Shown here one piece after another: positions 46,090 to 59,400 of a stretch of DNA of 64,000 bases. Source of the DNA: Sinotaia quadrata (lineage: Eukaryota; Mollusca; Gastropoda; Architaenioglossa; Viviparidae); contig CM054181.1 in the NCBI GenBank assembly GCA_028829895.1, forward strand, positions 13,421,001 to 13,485,000, read 5' to 3'. The number at the start of each line of letters is the position of its first letter. The stretch's first letter is position 1. The notes beneath the pieces are model-generated. The model worked only from the letters and a program-made list of their open reading frames with translations. It did no database searches and was not told the origin of the DNA. The position numbers and the translations under genes were made by a program.

Positions 46090-47330
46090 CTAAGACTTCT
46101 GCGTGAACTCTCTAAAGGTGGCGATTACACTTACTCAAAATTTAGTGGAGTCTATGTATGTTATGCAATATCCTTTGATGTTTAAGGTTGTTGAGAAGTC
46201 AGTGATTTTGTTTTATCGGAGGTCAGATCAAGACCCCATGTTGGTCCAAATCTCTAATAGGTCTACTGTTTGTTGTGTCTTGCGAGTTGTAGTTCATTCT
46301 TATTGGCATGGTCAAGTGTCGGGCCATCATCAAACTCTGTTCTTTGTGTTGGTATATTTGGTGATTGTGTCTTAAGTTATATGTAGCTATGTTGAAGAGT
46401 ATTGACTGAGTGAGCTTCCTTGTGGTGCGCCGTGTATGTTCTGATTGTGTTATTTACCTGTACTTGAAAGGTACATCTTGCTAGGAATTTTTTAATGTAC
46501 GAGTATGCATGGTCTGTGATGCCTAGATGTAGTGCTTTTATAAGAATTGTGGTGCCAGGTGTTGTCGAAGGCCTTCGAGATGTTGAGGGATAGAGTGGAT
46601 TGGGTGTCTATCAATTAATTGCATCTGTGGTCTGAAGCCGTATTGGTTGGTTGGTTGGTGGTGGTGGGAGGAGGTCGTAGGACTAGATGGAAGGTCAGTT
46701 TGTTGATCGTTTTTAGGGTTGGTGTTAGGACAATGGAGATGATTTTTTTTAGTGTTTCCACTGTTAGGGTATGTACCCCGTTGACCAGAATAGTCGTTTG
46801 ATTAAGATGTTGTCTCTTTAGTCTTCTGAGCATCTGGTATGGTATTTTGTCTTCTCATGGTGCAATTTCCTTTTTGATTTTGATTGCATATTACTTCTAG
46901 TGTAAGTGGGAGGTGTGGTGATTGCATCCCATCCTCATTTTTTTGTTTGTAGGTAGTCTATATGTGATTTTAGTTGTTTTTCTTTGTGGGCGTTTGTTTT
47001 GCTAGCCTGTTTAATTTTTCTGTGGTAGCTAGAATTTGATTTGGTGTGTGTTGATGCGATTTGAGTGGTCTGTCTTTGTGTGATTTTTTAAAATGTGCTT
47101 TTAGGCTAGTGCTTTGTTAAGAATGTCTCATGGTTTGTGCCAGTTATTCGTTTAGGTTGTGGTTATTTTGTGTTTGTACTCTGTATTTATTTCGTTGTAT
47201 ATCAGCTTTAGGAAGGAGGTTAGGTCTGAGTTGTTTGAATACTTTATTCCTTTGTTGTTAGGTTTTCCAGGGTTTTGTTCGATTGAGGGAGGGTTGTAAG
47301 GGTGGCTTTGTTGAAGGGGAAAGCCTACAG
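46090..47330 (-). mobile_element. Decayed non-LTR retrotransposon (jockey/CR1-like reverse transcriptase), minus strand
   Basis: The minus strand is A/C-rich, with broken frames. In order it gives a segment NNKGIKYSNNSDLTSFLKLI near 47250, APWEDKIPYQMLRRLK near 46850, YGFRP near 46640, a SKAFDNTWH-like motif A near 46570, ILIKALHLGITDHAYSYIKK near 46530, and a (G)APQGSSLSQ-like motif B near 46410. These match, in correct order, the linker and reverse transcriptase of jockey/CR1-type LINEs. Stops and frameshifts are numerous, so it is an old, inactive copy. The limits are approximate. Confidence 0.7.
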
Positions 47331-47334
47331 ACAT

Positions 47335-47740
47335 ACACATATATGTATTTACACACAAAACATTTTTTAAAAAGCAGCAATAATTGTTATAATTTATTTG
47401 CATTACATTTATATATTTTACATTGGAAATTCTATTAATATCTCTTTATTGTATTTGAAAAATATATGACAAGGAAAGAAAAATTCAAGAATTAAATTCA
47501 CCACAAATACCCAATAAAAGATTTAGATACCAGTGTCAGGCAGTATGTAATTATGAATGTCAGTATTATATAAATTAAACACAGTTCATTTGAGTTGGTA
47601 CCTGTCACAAGAAAAGCATGGAGCCAAAATTATTTTTTTTTCATTTCACGGTTAGCGTTAGACCGCTATGGTCTAAGGGGAACAACCCACTGACAAAATG
47701 GCATGATTGTATTCCCTAAATTTTATCATCTCTCCTGACA
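47335..47740. other. AT-rich sequence, no gene seen
   Basis: No coding exon, array or terminal repeat was recognised. Confidence 0.45.
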
Positions 47741-47744
47741 TTGT

Positions 47745-48062
47745 CTGTAGTCAGTCACTTTCTCTCCCTTCTCTTCTTACTTGTTCAGTAGCCATTTATC
47801 CACTGTCTTTATAATCTTTCTTTGTTTAGTAGTCAGTCATCCACTGTCTTTATAATCTTGCTTTGTTTAACAGTCAGTCATCCACTGTCTTTATAATCTT
47901 TCTTTGTTTAGTAGTCAGTCATCCACTGTCTTTTGTAATCTTTTCTCTTGTCTGTAGTAGTTATCCACTGTATTTTATAATCTTTTCTCTTGTCTTTAGT
48001 AGTTATTCCCTGTCTTTTATAATTGTTTCCCTTGTCTTTTATAATCTTTTCTCTTATTCAGC
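47745..48062. repeat. About 41-bp minisatellite, about 6-7 copies
   Basis: Unit agtcagtcatccactgtctt followed by tataatctttctttgttta. Later copies are shortened (gtagttatccactgtattttataatc). Confidence 0.88.
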
Positions 48063-48420
48063 AGTACATTAGTCAAAGATGTTCAGAAAAAGAAATTAAA
48101 ACAATAAGCAATTACAGTTATGATCATTGCTTTAAAATGAGCAAATTAATTAAAAACAAAAAAGGCATAATAAATTATTCACTGTTTGAAATGGCCTATT
48201 AAAATTATCACAACTAAAGGTAAGTAGTCGCAAAGCAAATGAGATAACCTATTACAATTACATATGATTAAAAATATCATAGGGGCAAAGCGCACTCAAA
48301 CATTTTATTGAATAACAATGTTTTTATGAAATAAAAGTCATTCACTGACTATTAATGCATTTATTTTACCCATTACTGTGGTGTACAGTTAACTAAGTTA
48401 CTTCTAGGTAATCTGGAGAT

Positions 48421-48566
48421 TTTTCTTGGGCAACTGAGGCCATGTTTAATTGGCCAACCTACAAGCAAGCATAAAATTTATAATAAGTTTGTTTTTTCTT
48501 GGGCAACTGAGGCCATGTTTAATTGGCCAACCTACAAGCAAGCATAACATTTATAATAAGTTTGTT
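48421..48566. repeat. 73-bp tandem duplication
   Basis: cttgggcaactgaggccatg starts at 48425 and 48498. The copies are almost identical. Confidence 0.95.
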
Positions 48567-48639
48567 ATTTATAATTTATTTATATTTAATTTTTAAAATA
48601 ATTTAATATTTATTAGATGTGTAAAAAAGTATTTTAAAG

Positions 48640-49075
48640 TAGATTAATTTCCAGAGCTATAAAAGTTCAAGCTATATTTTAAAAAGTAGGAGCAAATTTT
48701 AAAATCATTGTATTGCTTATTTGATGTGTGTGTGCACAAGCATGCATGTGTGGACATGAAAGTGTGCATAAATAATAAATTGTAAAGGTTAGTTCCCTTT
48801 GCTACAAGTTCAAACTTTTCTTTAGAAAAGTGGGTGCAAGATTTAAAAATCATTTTAATATTTGCTAGGGGTTGTGCATATGTAAAAATATGCATATATA
48901 CTGAATTTTAAAGGTTAGTTCCTTTAAATGTACAAGTTTAAGCTTTTCTTTAAAAACAGCGGGTGCAAGTTTTAGAAATCATTTTAATATTCATTAGACA
49001 TGTTTTTGCATTAACACTAAATTTTCAAGATTACTAGTTTTCTTAATTATACAAATTCAATCTATCAAGTTTTGA
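48640..49075. repeat. About 120-130-bp degenerate tandem repeat, about 4 copies
   Basis: A unit containing ggttagttcc, acaagttcaagcttttcttt, agtgggtgcaagttttaaaa and atcattttaatattcattag recurs with decay, just downstream of the last exon of the minus-strand membrane-protein gene. Confidence 0.75.
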
Positions 49076-49162
49076 AATCAGTTCCTGTACCTGGCTGATG
49101 CTTCTATAGGATACAACAACCCCCCCATCCCCCCCAAAAGATGGCAAAATGTAACAAAAGCA

Positions 49163-49317
49163 TTATTTATTAGCTTCTTTAACAAAACACATATAAATAA
49201 AGAATGTTGAGAAGAACGCCCAGTCAAAGACGATAACTGCAACTGTGAAGAACAACATCTCGGGTTTGGTGCAGAGAAGTTTTTCTTTAATTGCTGACAC
49301 AATGGTGTAAATCGTAA
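49163..49317 (-). CDS. TMEM272-like last exon (helix 4)
   Basis: Acceptor TTTGCACAG, then TIYTIVSAIKEKLLCTKPEM and the hydrophobic LFFTVAVIVFDWAFFSTFFI, ending FVKEANK and TAA at 49165-49163. A competing frame over the same DNA is longer, but it breaks the join to the previous exon and is not hydrophobic. Confidence 0.8.
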
Positions 49318-50438
49318 CTGTGCAAACAATGATACAGCAAAAACGTTTTTAGAAAAGGAGATGTCTACGGATAAAGCAAATGAAATATCAAGATTAGTTC
49401 CAATCAATGACAAAATACATGTATGTTCATAAGTGCTTCACCGAAAAAGGTAATATGCTAGATTTGCATGACATTTATTTTTGCCTAAAAGAATGAGATA
49501 TTTTTGCCCTACTTTACAATATCAAACAGGTTTATTAAGTGCTAGGCATCAAAAATCAGAGTTTGAAAGAATGCAAGGAATCACTACACTAAAACAAAAT
49601 ACAATAATGACCATATTTATTTATTTAATTTGTTTTTTAAAAAAAATTAATTCTTAACATGCAACACTGTACTCGTATATGTGTTTGTCCTGCCACCCTT
49701 ATGGAAAGGAAAGTTTTTTTAAAAAAATTAAAAAATTCATAAATGAGCCTTATCTTTGTTCACATGGTCACAGAATTATGGACCTTTTCATAATTAAGGA
49801 GAGTGAAACATGCATGACTAGTCAGGAGGGAAAGTGAATTTTGTTCAGGAAGGAAAGTGAACTTTGGTCAGGAGGGTAAGTAAACTTCAGTCAAAAGGGA
49901 GAGTGAATTTCGGTCAGAAGGGAAGGTGAACTTCAGTCAGGAGAGAAAGTGAACTTTGAACCTTGGACAGAAGGGGAAGTGAACTTTAATCAGAAGGGTG
50001 GTCAGGAGGGAAGGTGAACTTTGGTGAACTTCGGTCAGGAGGGAAAGTGAACTTTCTATGTCACTGCCATTTGGTGGTTATGGCTGAAGTCTTGCTCCAT
50101 CTGCCCCAGCTGTCTCATTAGTGAAAGCTTTAAGCTTGATTTTTTAATAAATCAGCCAACTTTAATACTGAATTACACTTCTTTAATAAGAAAATATGAA
50201 ACAGGCGTAAAACTTTCAGCAACACAGAACCACAACAGGCAGCAGCCAGAGTGGCCAACATCAATGCATAGTTTAGCTGCTACACATCTAGAATAAGCAA
50301 ATATGCCTATGGCATTTAACTATATATACATCAGACAACTAGCTGCAAGAATGCACATTTTCTGGATGTTTTGCAAAGGCAGGTCTAATCCTTGATCAAA
50401 CCATTGCCTACAACAATTAAGACATTCCATACACTTGC

Positions 50439-50488
<50 letters not shown>

Positions 50489-53400
50489 AGTCAATAGTTA
50501 GAAAATCTTAAAGGATCAGTTTTGCATCTCCAAACTCTTTGGTAGTTTTAAAACAGACAAAAAAGTCTTATTTAGAAAAAAATAATTAGTTTCATTTTTT
50601 TAGACTGAACAATAAATGCACTTTATAAGTTAAAAATATATTTTTCCTTTATGGACTTTGTCAAAAAGAGTTTCCAAATTCAGAGTGCATCTACATAAGT
50701 GATGTGATAGGGTGCCAAACAAGGAAAATGCTATTATAAACATGGCCAGCCAGCCAGCCCAGGGGAAAAACTGAGAAAGTGAAAGTGAGAGCAAGAATGA
50801 AACTGACTTACAAGAGATATCGAAAGGATTTGCTCAAATTAATTTCAACCCAATGAAATAGAAAGCAATTACAAAAATTAATGTTAATGTAATACTGTTC
50901 TTAAATAAGTAAATAATCATTATTACTAGTAATAGTTTTAATTTAGATTTTTACTTGAGGCAGATATTACTTAAGACTACCAGCTTCATGTGTGATATTA
51001 TTAAGCATAAGTAGATGTAAAGAATTCAAATTTAACACAAGAGGAAAAATGATTGTGAAGCTTCTTTATCAGTATAAGTGAGTACATATGTACTTGATTC
51101 GATCTTGAATATTTCTTTGTGCCAAATTATAATGGGTTTGCTGGTACCGTTACATTATTTAGCATTTCATAGTAATGTAGAATGTCTCAAACAAACAAGA
51201 CATGATAATAAGTATATCAGTTCATTAATCAAACATCTTGCTGATGAATTTATAAGGGAAACCATCATTGTGTTGCTCAGATTCAAAAATATGAAAATTT
51301 ATTTGATTCTATATAACATTAATTATTATTTGCTATTATCTTGGGTATATATTATACTGATCATTAGATATTTTATTGAAACAAACACATATTTAGTAAA
51401 GGAAAGTGCAGTTTCTTTTTAGTCTATTGGGACTATGTTTTATTTGTTTTACACAAGATTTTTTACTAAAACTGTCCAAAGTTAATGTATGGATGCAATA
51501 CAAGTCTTTTAAAGTTTTATATAAGATTTTGTTTTAAACTATCTGAAGTTAGTGTATGGATGCAATACCAATCTTTTAACATAATACATCCTTTTCTAAA
51601 ACAGTTCAGTCCTTAAACTTGTTTTCAAAACAGCAATATGTTGATGTACAGAGAAACACTATCCTTTTTAATCTTCATGTACAATCTGCCACCATACAAT
51701 TAATTTCACAAATAAGAGCAAAATGTGTTCAGCCAGGTGAAAAAAGAACTGGCATATAGACAAAGCTACCTTTGATCCACTCCTATGACATAATATGAGA
51801 GATCAGACATCTATAAATAGAATACTCTAAAAGGTCTCTTAAATGCCTGTTTTGTCTGTGGAGTGAGAATGAGTTTAGTAGCCAACTTATTTTTTAAATG
51901 TTAAGTATACAGATATTTCTAAAACCTGGTTCATCAGATTGTTTGGACTCTCTTTGCTATAAGCTTTAAGACAAAATGATTTGAAAGAGATTTTAAAAAA
52001 AAAAAAACAAGACTTGCACTTTTAGACCACTGTAGATTTGAGGGTCAATCTTTCATATAAAAACTTTAGTTTACAGTAAGGCATTGATGGCTCCCTAGGG
52101 TGTAACCAGTAAGAAAGGAGTTTATACAAGAAATATGATAATAAATGATGGTTGAGAAAATAATACATTTGTACAAGAAATACAATAATAATTGTAGAGA
52201 AGATAACTATTTGTACAAGAAATACAATAATAATAATGGCAGAGAAGATAACTATTTGTACAAGAAATACAACAATGACGGTAGTGGGAATACACCATTT
52301 GTAAAGAAAAATGAGTTCCACTAAAATTGAGCCATTGCAGTCAATATAAAGATGAGACAGAAAGAAAATTTTTGAAAGATTATGGCAACGTAAGGCATGA
52401 TATAAGTGTACTTAGAATCCAACTTTAGGGTGTATTTACACTCTACTGTTACAATGTTCTGTACCTTAGACAATGTTTTATACCTTACCTGTTACAATGT
52501 TTTATACCTTAGACAATGTTTTATACCTTACCTGTTATGTTTTATACCTTACCATTTACAATGTTTTATACCTTACCTGTTATAATGTTTTATACTTTAC
52601 CTGTTATATTTTATACCTTAGACAATGTTTTATACCTTACCTGTTACAATGTTTTATACCCTACCTGTTACTATGTTTTATATCTTGCCTGTTACAATGT
52701 TTTATACCTTACCAGATACAATGTTTTATATCTTGCCTGTTACAATGTTATACCTTAGACAATGTTTTATATCTTGCCTGTTATAATGCTTTGTACCTTC
52801 TCTTTGCTTGTGTACTGACCTATTAAATTTAAAACTGACAAACACACCTGGCTGTTTTCAAAATAATAAGAATAGTTATTTAGCAAGCATAATTATGTAC
52901 ATTATTTAAAGATTTATAATTATTTATTACCTAACATCTTTCTTTAAAAAGACAACCTATGGAAATCAGAGGAAATTTTATACATATATATAATTAGCAG
53001 TTTTATTTTGAATTGATATTTTAAGTTAAATAAATGAATTAGCAGTTTTATTTTGAATTGATATTTTAAGTTAAATAAATGAAATTAATAGTAAAATAAA
53101 AATTAAAAAGTCTAAATTATAAAGAAATAATTTTAATTGTTTAAAAAGAAACCATAAAGCTCCAGAAATATCAGTCATTATTTTTATAAAAATAATTATC
53201 TGAGAAATTACACCACTCTATCTCTAAGTGTTAATCTCTTATAAATAAAAACAACCACTCTGAATTAATCTTACCATAGAAGAGAAAAATCACCATGACT
53301 ATGAAAAATCTTCTAACACATTTGTATATGACCACAACATCTTCCGGTCTGGTGTAGTTCACAAGAAGAAAGAAAGGAATTACAAATGTAATTCCATTTA

Positions 53401-56400
53401 TCACCAAGAAAACAGGAAGCATATTAGCCCCTCTACACAGTTCCCAGTTCAATGAACCTGATAGATTGTAAACAAAAAAAAGAGACTTCAAATTAAAATG
53501 GTGAATATATAATCCTAAATTTTCAAACACAGTTCAAGAAGTGATTTGCGTATTGCAAACACTGGCTGTTACTTCAGTATTTTAACCAAAATTTTGTATG
53601 TTACTACCAAATTTAAAATTAATCTAAGGAATAATGAAAAGATTTTAAACTTTTTCATGGTATTTGTTCCTTCTATTGATAATGAGGTAAAAATGAAAAG
53701 ATTTCAAACCAGTAACCAGTCAACCATGAAATTCTTCATATGAAAAACAATGAAAAATCTTATTACAATATTTTGAAAGTATATAACAACATTTTCTTTT
53801 ATAAAAATTACTGTGACAATTTTGTTCTTTGTGCATAAATTTACTTCCTGACCCAGGATATACCAATCTTAATATACTGAAACTTTTATGCAGATAGGAG
53901 GGCAGTGCACTAAAATTCTATTTTAACAAACATGCACTTTAGGTCTCCAGTCATGCTGAATCAGTTTACAATTAAAACACACAGCAAAATAATACTTCAT
54001 CCAAAATATTTAGGCATCAGGTAAGCATAGTAAAATGCATCAATACAACTTGCATAATAAGATGCATTAATACAACTTGTATAGTAAAATGCAGTAATAC
54101 AACTATTATAGCACTATTTAAAATATTGAACCAATACTGATACAGTCAGAAACCTTAACACATATTAACTTACCAATAAGTAAGAAATTAAAGCAATATT
54201 TACAATTATATATAGGCAACAAACAATAATATTACTTCTATCAATTAAGATAACGTAACAATACTTATGATTATACATAGGCAACAAACAATAATATTAC
54301 TTCTATCAATTAAGATAATGTAACAATACTTATGATTATACATAGGCAACATACAATAATATTACTTCTGTCTATTAAGATAATGTAACAATACTTATGA
54401 TTATACATAGGCAATAAACAGTAATATTACTTCCATTAGGATAATGTAACAATACTTATGATTATATATAGGCAACAAACATTAATAATATTACTTCTGT
54501 CAATTAAGATAATGTAATAATACTTAATGATTATACATAGACAACAAACATTAATAAATAATAATAATATTACTCCTATCAATTAAGATAATGTAACAAT
54601 ACTAATTGATATTTGAATTGAGCTCATTAATCAAATTTTAAATTGATATGGAAGGTAACTCATTCAACAAAATTTTGTTAACAGGACCGCTTGTAGAACA
54701 CGGGTGTAGTGTATATTAATGCATCTGCTTACTAAGAAATAAGCTACTAAACAAGTATTTTACAATTATGTGTAGGCAACATAACATTAATACATCTTTT
54801 CAAAGATAGATAAATGATGTGAAATGCTTGGACTGTGTGTAAAATTCATACTAGTCTTACGTGAATGCTAAGCCAAGGCCCAGAAATCTGCACTAGTGTA
54901 AGACTCATACTAGTCTTAAGTAAATGCTAGGCAAGCCCATAAATCTGCATTAGTGTAAGACTCATACTAGTCTTAAGTAAATGTTAAGCCAAGGCCCATA
55001 AATCTGCATTAGTGTAAGACTCATACCAGTCTTAAATGCTAGGCAAGGCCCATAAATCTGCACTAGTGCAAGACCTAAATTTTCTGGATAGGAGAATGAG
55101 TATGGTTTTATAAGTCTATTACAAGAACACCAGTTGAAAGTCTGTAACTGTAAATTCAAGGAAATAATGGCTGCTCATACCACATTAGTTTTTATTTTAA
55201 TAAATGCTAAAGCGCATAAAATTTTTCTCAAATACTCACCTAAAACCAAATTTGCTACCCCGTATAACATCAGAACAAATGGGATGTAAGCTGAAGAAAG
55301 CATAAATAAAATAAAATAAATCAATGGGATAAAATGAAGAAAGCAAAAAGTAAATAAATAAATAAAGGAAAAACAAACAAAGCATGCAATAAATAAGTGC
55401 ACCATTCACTGTAGAATATTAAATGTCTATAATTGGTCCAGATTTGTGAATATTTTGCAAAATAAAACCAAATACTGAAAATGTTTAACATGCATGAACT
55501 ATTATTCCTTAATTCTATATTCTAAGAATCAGAAATTTTTGAATTTAGAATGTGGCATTTCACATGAACAGCATGACATAGTTATGTGCATTACAGAATG
55601 CATAATAGATCTTCAGTACAGGTTGGGTAAATGGGTGTATGGCAAAAAATGCATGACACAAACAAACATTTAGTAAAGCCTAAAGGTCATCAAAATAAAA
55701 TAAACACATTTTCTCTAACCATAATGTAAACAGCAGAGAAATATATGATGAAAACTCTTTTCCAGATAATTTCTTTACTATAAAAAATTTTACTGGCAGC
55801 ATTGCTGAACAAACCAAACCAGCAGACATAAATAATGCTATATAATAATTGTGATGTACTTGACTATGCACTTAGTCAAGAGGTCAAGAGGCATACTGGA
55901 ACAACCATAATACAGCACTGATCCTAAATTATTACACAGGTCAGAATTGTACATGTCAAATGTATAAAAATTATAATTGTACTTTTACATGAAATCCTTC
56001 TAGTTCAACTTGAGTTAAGACAAAGAATACTGCAATGAAAAGAGAAGCCAATCTGACAAAAGATTGCAACATATAAATTATTTTTTATAGGATGCGTTGG
56101 CCAAAATGAAGTCACCAGGTAAAATAAAAGATCAAAAAAACATGCAATATTATTTGAATTGGAAATGCTTGCACGAAAATCACCAGGAAAAATAAAAGAT
56201 AAAAAACATGCAATATTATTTGAATAAGAAATGCTTGCACAAAATGAAGTCACCAAATAAAATAAAGGATAAAAAAATCATGCAATATTATTTGAATAGG
56301 AAATGCTTGCACAAAATGAAGCCACTAGCTTAGATAGAAGATCAAAGCTACACGAATAGCTATATGAAAAGAGTAGCAATTAAAGATGACAGTCTGCACT

Positions 56401-59400
56401 ACTCCAAATCTAAATAAGTTGAGATGAAAATTAATGTCACTTCAAAAATAATTTTAAAAAAACCAACAACAAAAGAGGGCAGTGATTAGCAGACATACTG
56501 AGTTAAAGGATACTAAAAATGTACTACAACTGTCTACTTGAACTAATTTCTGGCACCTGCTGTCCACAACAGCACACATAATACACAAAAGGATATTATA
56601 AAGAACAATAAAGGAGTGCAGATTAGGAAAGCGGTCAAATAAATTCACTTACTGGTAACGGTTTTCTCTAATGTGCAAATAATCAATTTTGTTGTGTTTA
56701 TCTTCCTGATCTGGAAATAAGAAAAAGTACATATGAAGAGCACAGTTCATTATAGAAATCAGTCACCATTTAATGTTATAAAATTTGTAGTCAGTCTAAA
56801 TGGGAAAAATTCCACAACCTAATAAACAGCAATTATTATCATGCTCTTCTGGAGTAAATTTGCTTATCCATTTCTTAAAATGAAATTGTTATATAAATTG
56901 TTGAATTGTCAGAGTAACCCGATTTTTGACACTCCTTATGATGGTATTTTTGAAAGTGTCCAAGTTTGAAGTAAACACTCGAGGTGAGGATATGCTAGAA
57001 AATGCTGATGTAATGCAAACCAGTGAGTAGTTTTTATTATCCAATGGTTATGATTTACGAGAATGAGACCAGCCAATGGACTGAGATTATCTCCTGATTA
57101 TGTTTTTCAGAGACAACGTGCACCTTTCACATGCTATTTAAATCTACTGGCTCATTGATTGTAAACCTCTATGACTGGGGAGATGCAGGAATCGTATGCC
57201 GCAGTGTGTGTAAGTGTAAAAGAGGATACTACACTTGTAGTATGGTGGCAAAGTATGCCCACTACATTGAGAAAATTTCTGGTATAGGGGAGTTCTAGAA
57301 ATTACTATAATTGCTGTTCTGCTTGAATGAACTGATAAGGTGGAAAAAAGCCCAGGTTGACTTTAGTAGAACAAGAAGCAAATTCTATTTCAAAGTGAGG
57401 ACAGAAACTTGTGGAAATTGAACTGAACTATAATTTGTGACATGTGGCAATGTGCTTGAAGGACAGTTAAGACCATGCTGAATTAAGTTACGTAAAGACT
57501 ATTATTGCTTATCTCTAATAACTCCATTATTGTCCACTGAGAAAACTATCCTGTGATTTGTATTTACATTACTGTTGAATTGTATTTGCAGCATAAGACT
57601 GTCAATAATATAAATTATTCAATTGTGGTTTCATGACAATAATTGATGTCAAGTAATCTATTTCATTGCATTTGTCATAAGTATGTTTGATTGTTGATTT
57701 AATAAATTTATTGACTTTCTTATGCATGAAGAAAGTGGGTGGATGGGGGCTCACTAAATATTAAAGTTGGATTTGTCTTCTCCTTTAGTAAGTTTTCCAC
57801 TTACAGAAAGATTGTGACAGTAAAAGTGTGTTTTTAAAGTTGTGGAAGAGAGAAATATTTACAGAAATATAAAGAGAAATATTTATTTATATATCTGCCA
57901 AATGAGAGAGACGAGTAGAATAAAATACACATAAAATGCAGCAAATTAAACTGGTAATAAAAACACATTTCAATAACCATATACCTACATGTAAAATGCT
58001 TACAGCCAATCAGATTAATGACAACTTTGATACTTATAAAAATACCCTCATAAGGAGTGCCCAATGTCGGGTCACTTCGACAATTTAACAATTTGTATAA
58101 CAATTAAATTTAGAAATAGGGATATGCAAATTTACTTCGCCAGAAATACACATACACATTTCTTGTTAGCTACATTCTATTTTGTTTCAAATTACCAAGT
58201 AGAACTTGAATAATATTCTGTATGACAATGTGCTCTTCTGATGCACTCTTGTTGATGTCTTCTTTATTTCTTTCTCTTCTTCAGCGACAACTTTGTCATC
58301 ATCTAAATAAGAAATTATTTTTCAAAATTAAAGATGTACAGGTGGCACAGATCTACAAGTAAGAGCACAGTATATGACCTTCTGCAGTAGGTCTTACTAG
58401 AATGGACATAATTACATTACAAAAATGAACATCTGTACGTGGCTAGTGACCCCTCAGAACATCATAGTGAGGGTCCAGAGTTTTCAAAGAAATATTCTTA
58501 TAAAAAAATATGATTCTAATAAATGGCGAAATATGCAACCTAGAAATGTGGCATAGACCTTGGCAACTCTGTTTTGCTCCCCCCACCTATTTAGTATGCA
58601 TTAAACCATCTCCCTCCCCCCCACCAAGTATGCACTAAAACAACCCTTATACTCAGTATACGCAAACATCCCCCTTCCTAGCTATATTCAAAATGCACTA
58701 CCCACCCCGCACTTCCAGCTATTTCATAAATACTATAAAAAAAAAAAAATCTATATTCAGTGTACACTAATAAACCAGATTTAGTATGCACCAACCATCC
58801 AATACACTATATTCAGTGTGTACTAAAAAGAAACTATATTCTGTCTGCACTAAAAGTAAAGTATATTCAGTATGCACTAAAAAAAATCCCAACCTATATT
58901 CAGTTTACACTAAAAATATAACTACATTCAGTATGCAAGACAAACTTCCTAACTAGAGACTGAATTAATACATGAGCACTTACCTTCATGTACATTTAGG
59001 TGGACCTGGGATAAAAAAGAAAGAAAGACTGAATGCTAAAACTCTTTTTCTTTTGAATATAGTGCTACTAACTTTAATAAGAGAAAATGAATATATATAT
59101 ATGAATGTTTCAAGGCATTTGCTTCAGTGCTACAAGCCAGCATCAAAACTATAGCATACTATAGTAAATAAAACTGGGGGAAATTCAAGATATCCAGTTA
59201 AAATTCAAAGACATAATGAATTTTTCAACACACATGCACACACACAGACAACACACACCAGTAATAGTATGCATACAAGTGGTGTAGCCACGTTGCCACA
59301 AATAAGGAATCCATGCATGCATACATTGCAGCCTGTTTACTCAGAATTCTAGCTTGGTAACTGACAAGTGTACAATAATTTTTAATCCTTTCACTGCCAG

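Noticed and set aside
49078..49413. Minus-strand 111-codon ORF over the last membrane-protein exon
   Set aside because: A different frame over the same DNA joins the previous exon in phase and encodes a membrane helix. The longer ORF is the shadow.
52443..52826. Overlapping plus-strand ORFs with repeated FYTLPV/YLTCYNVL units
   Set aside because: By-product of the 24-bp minisatellite; no start context, splice sites or independent composition.
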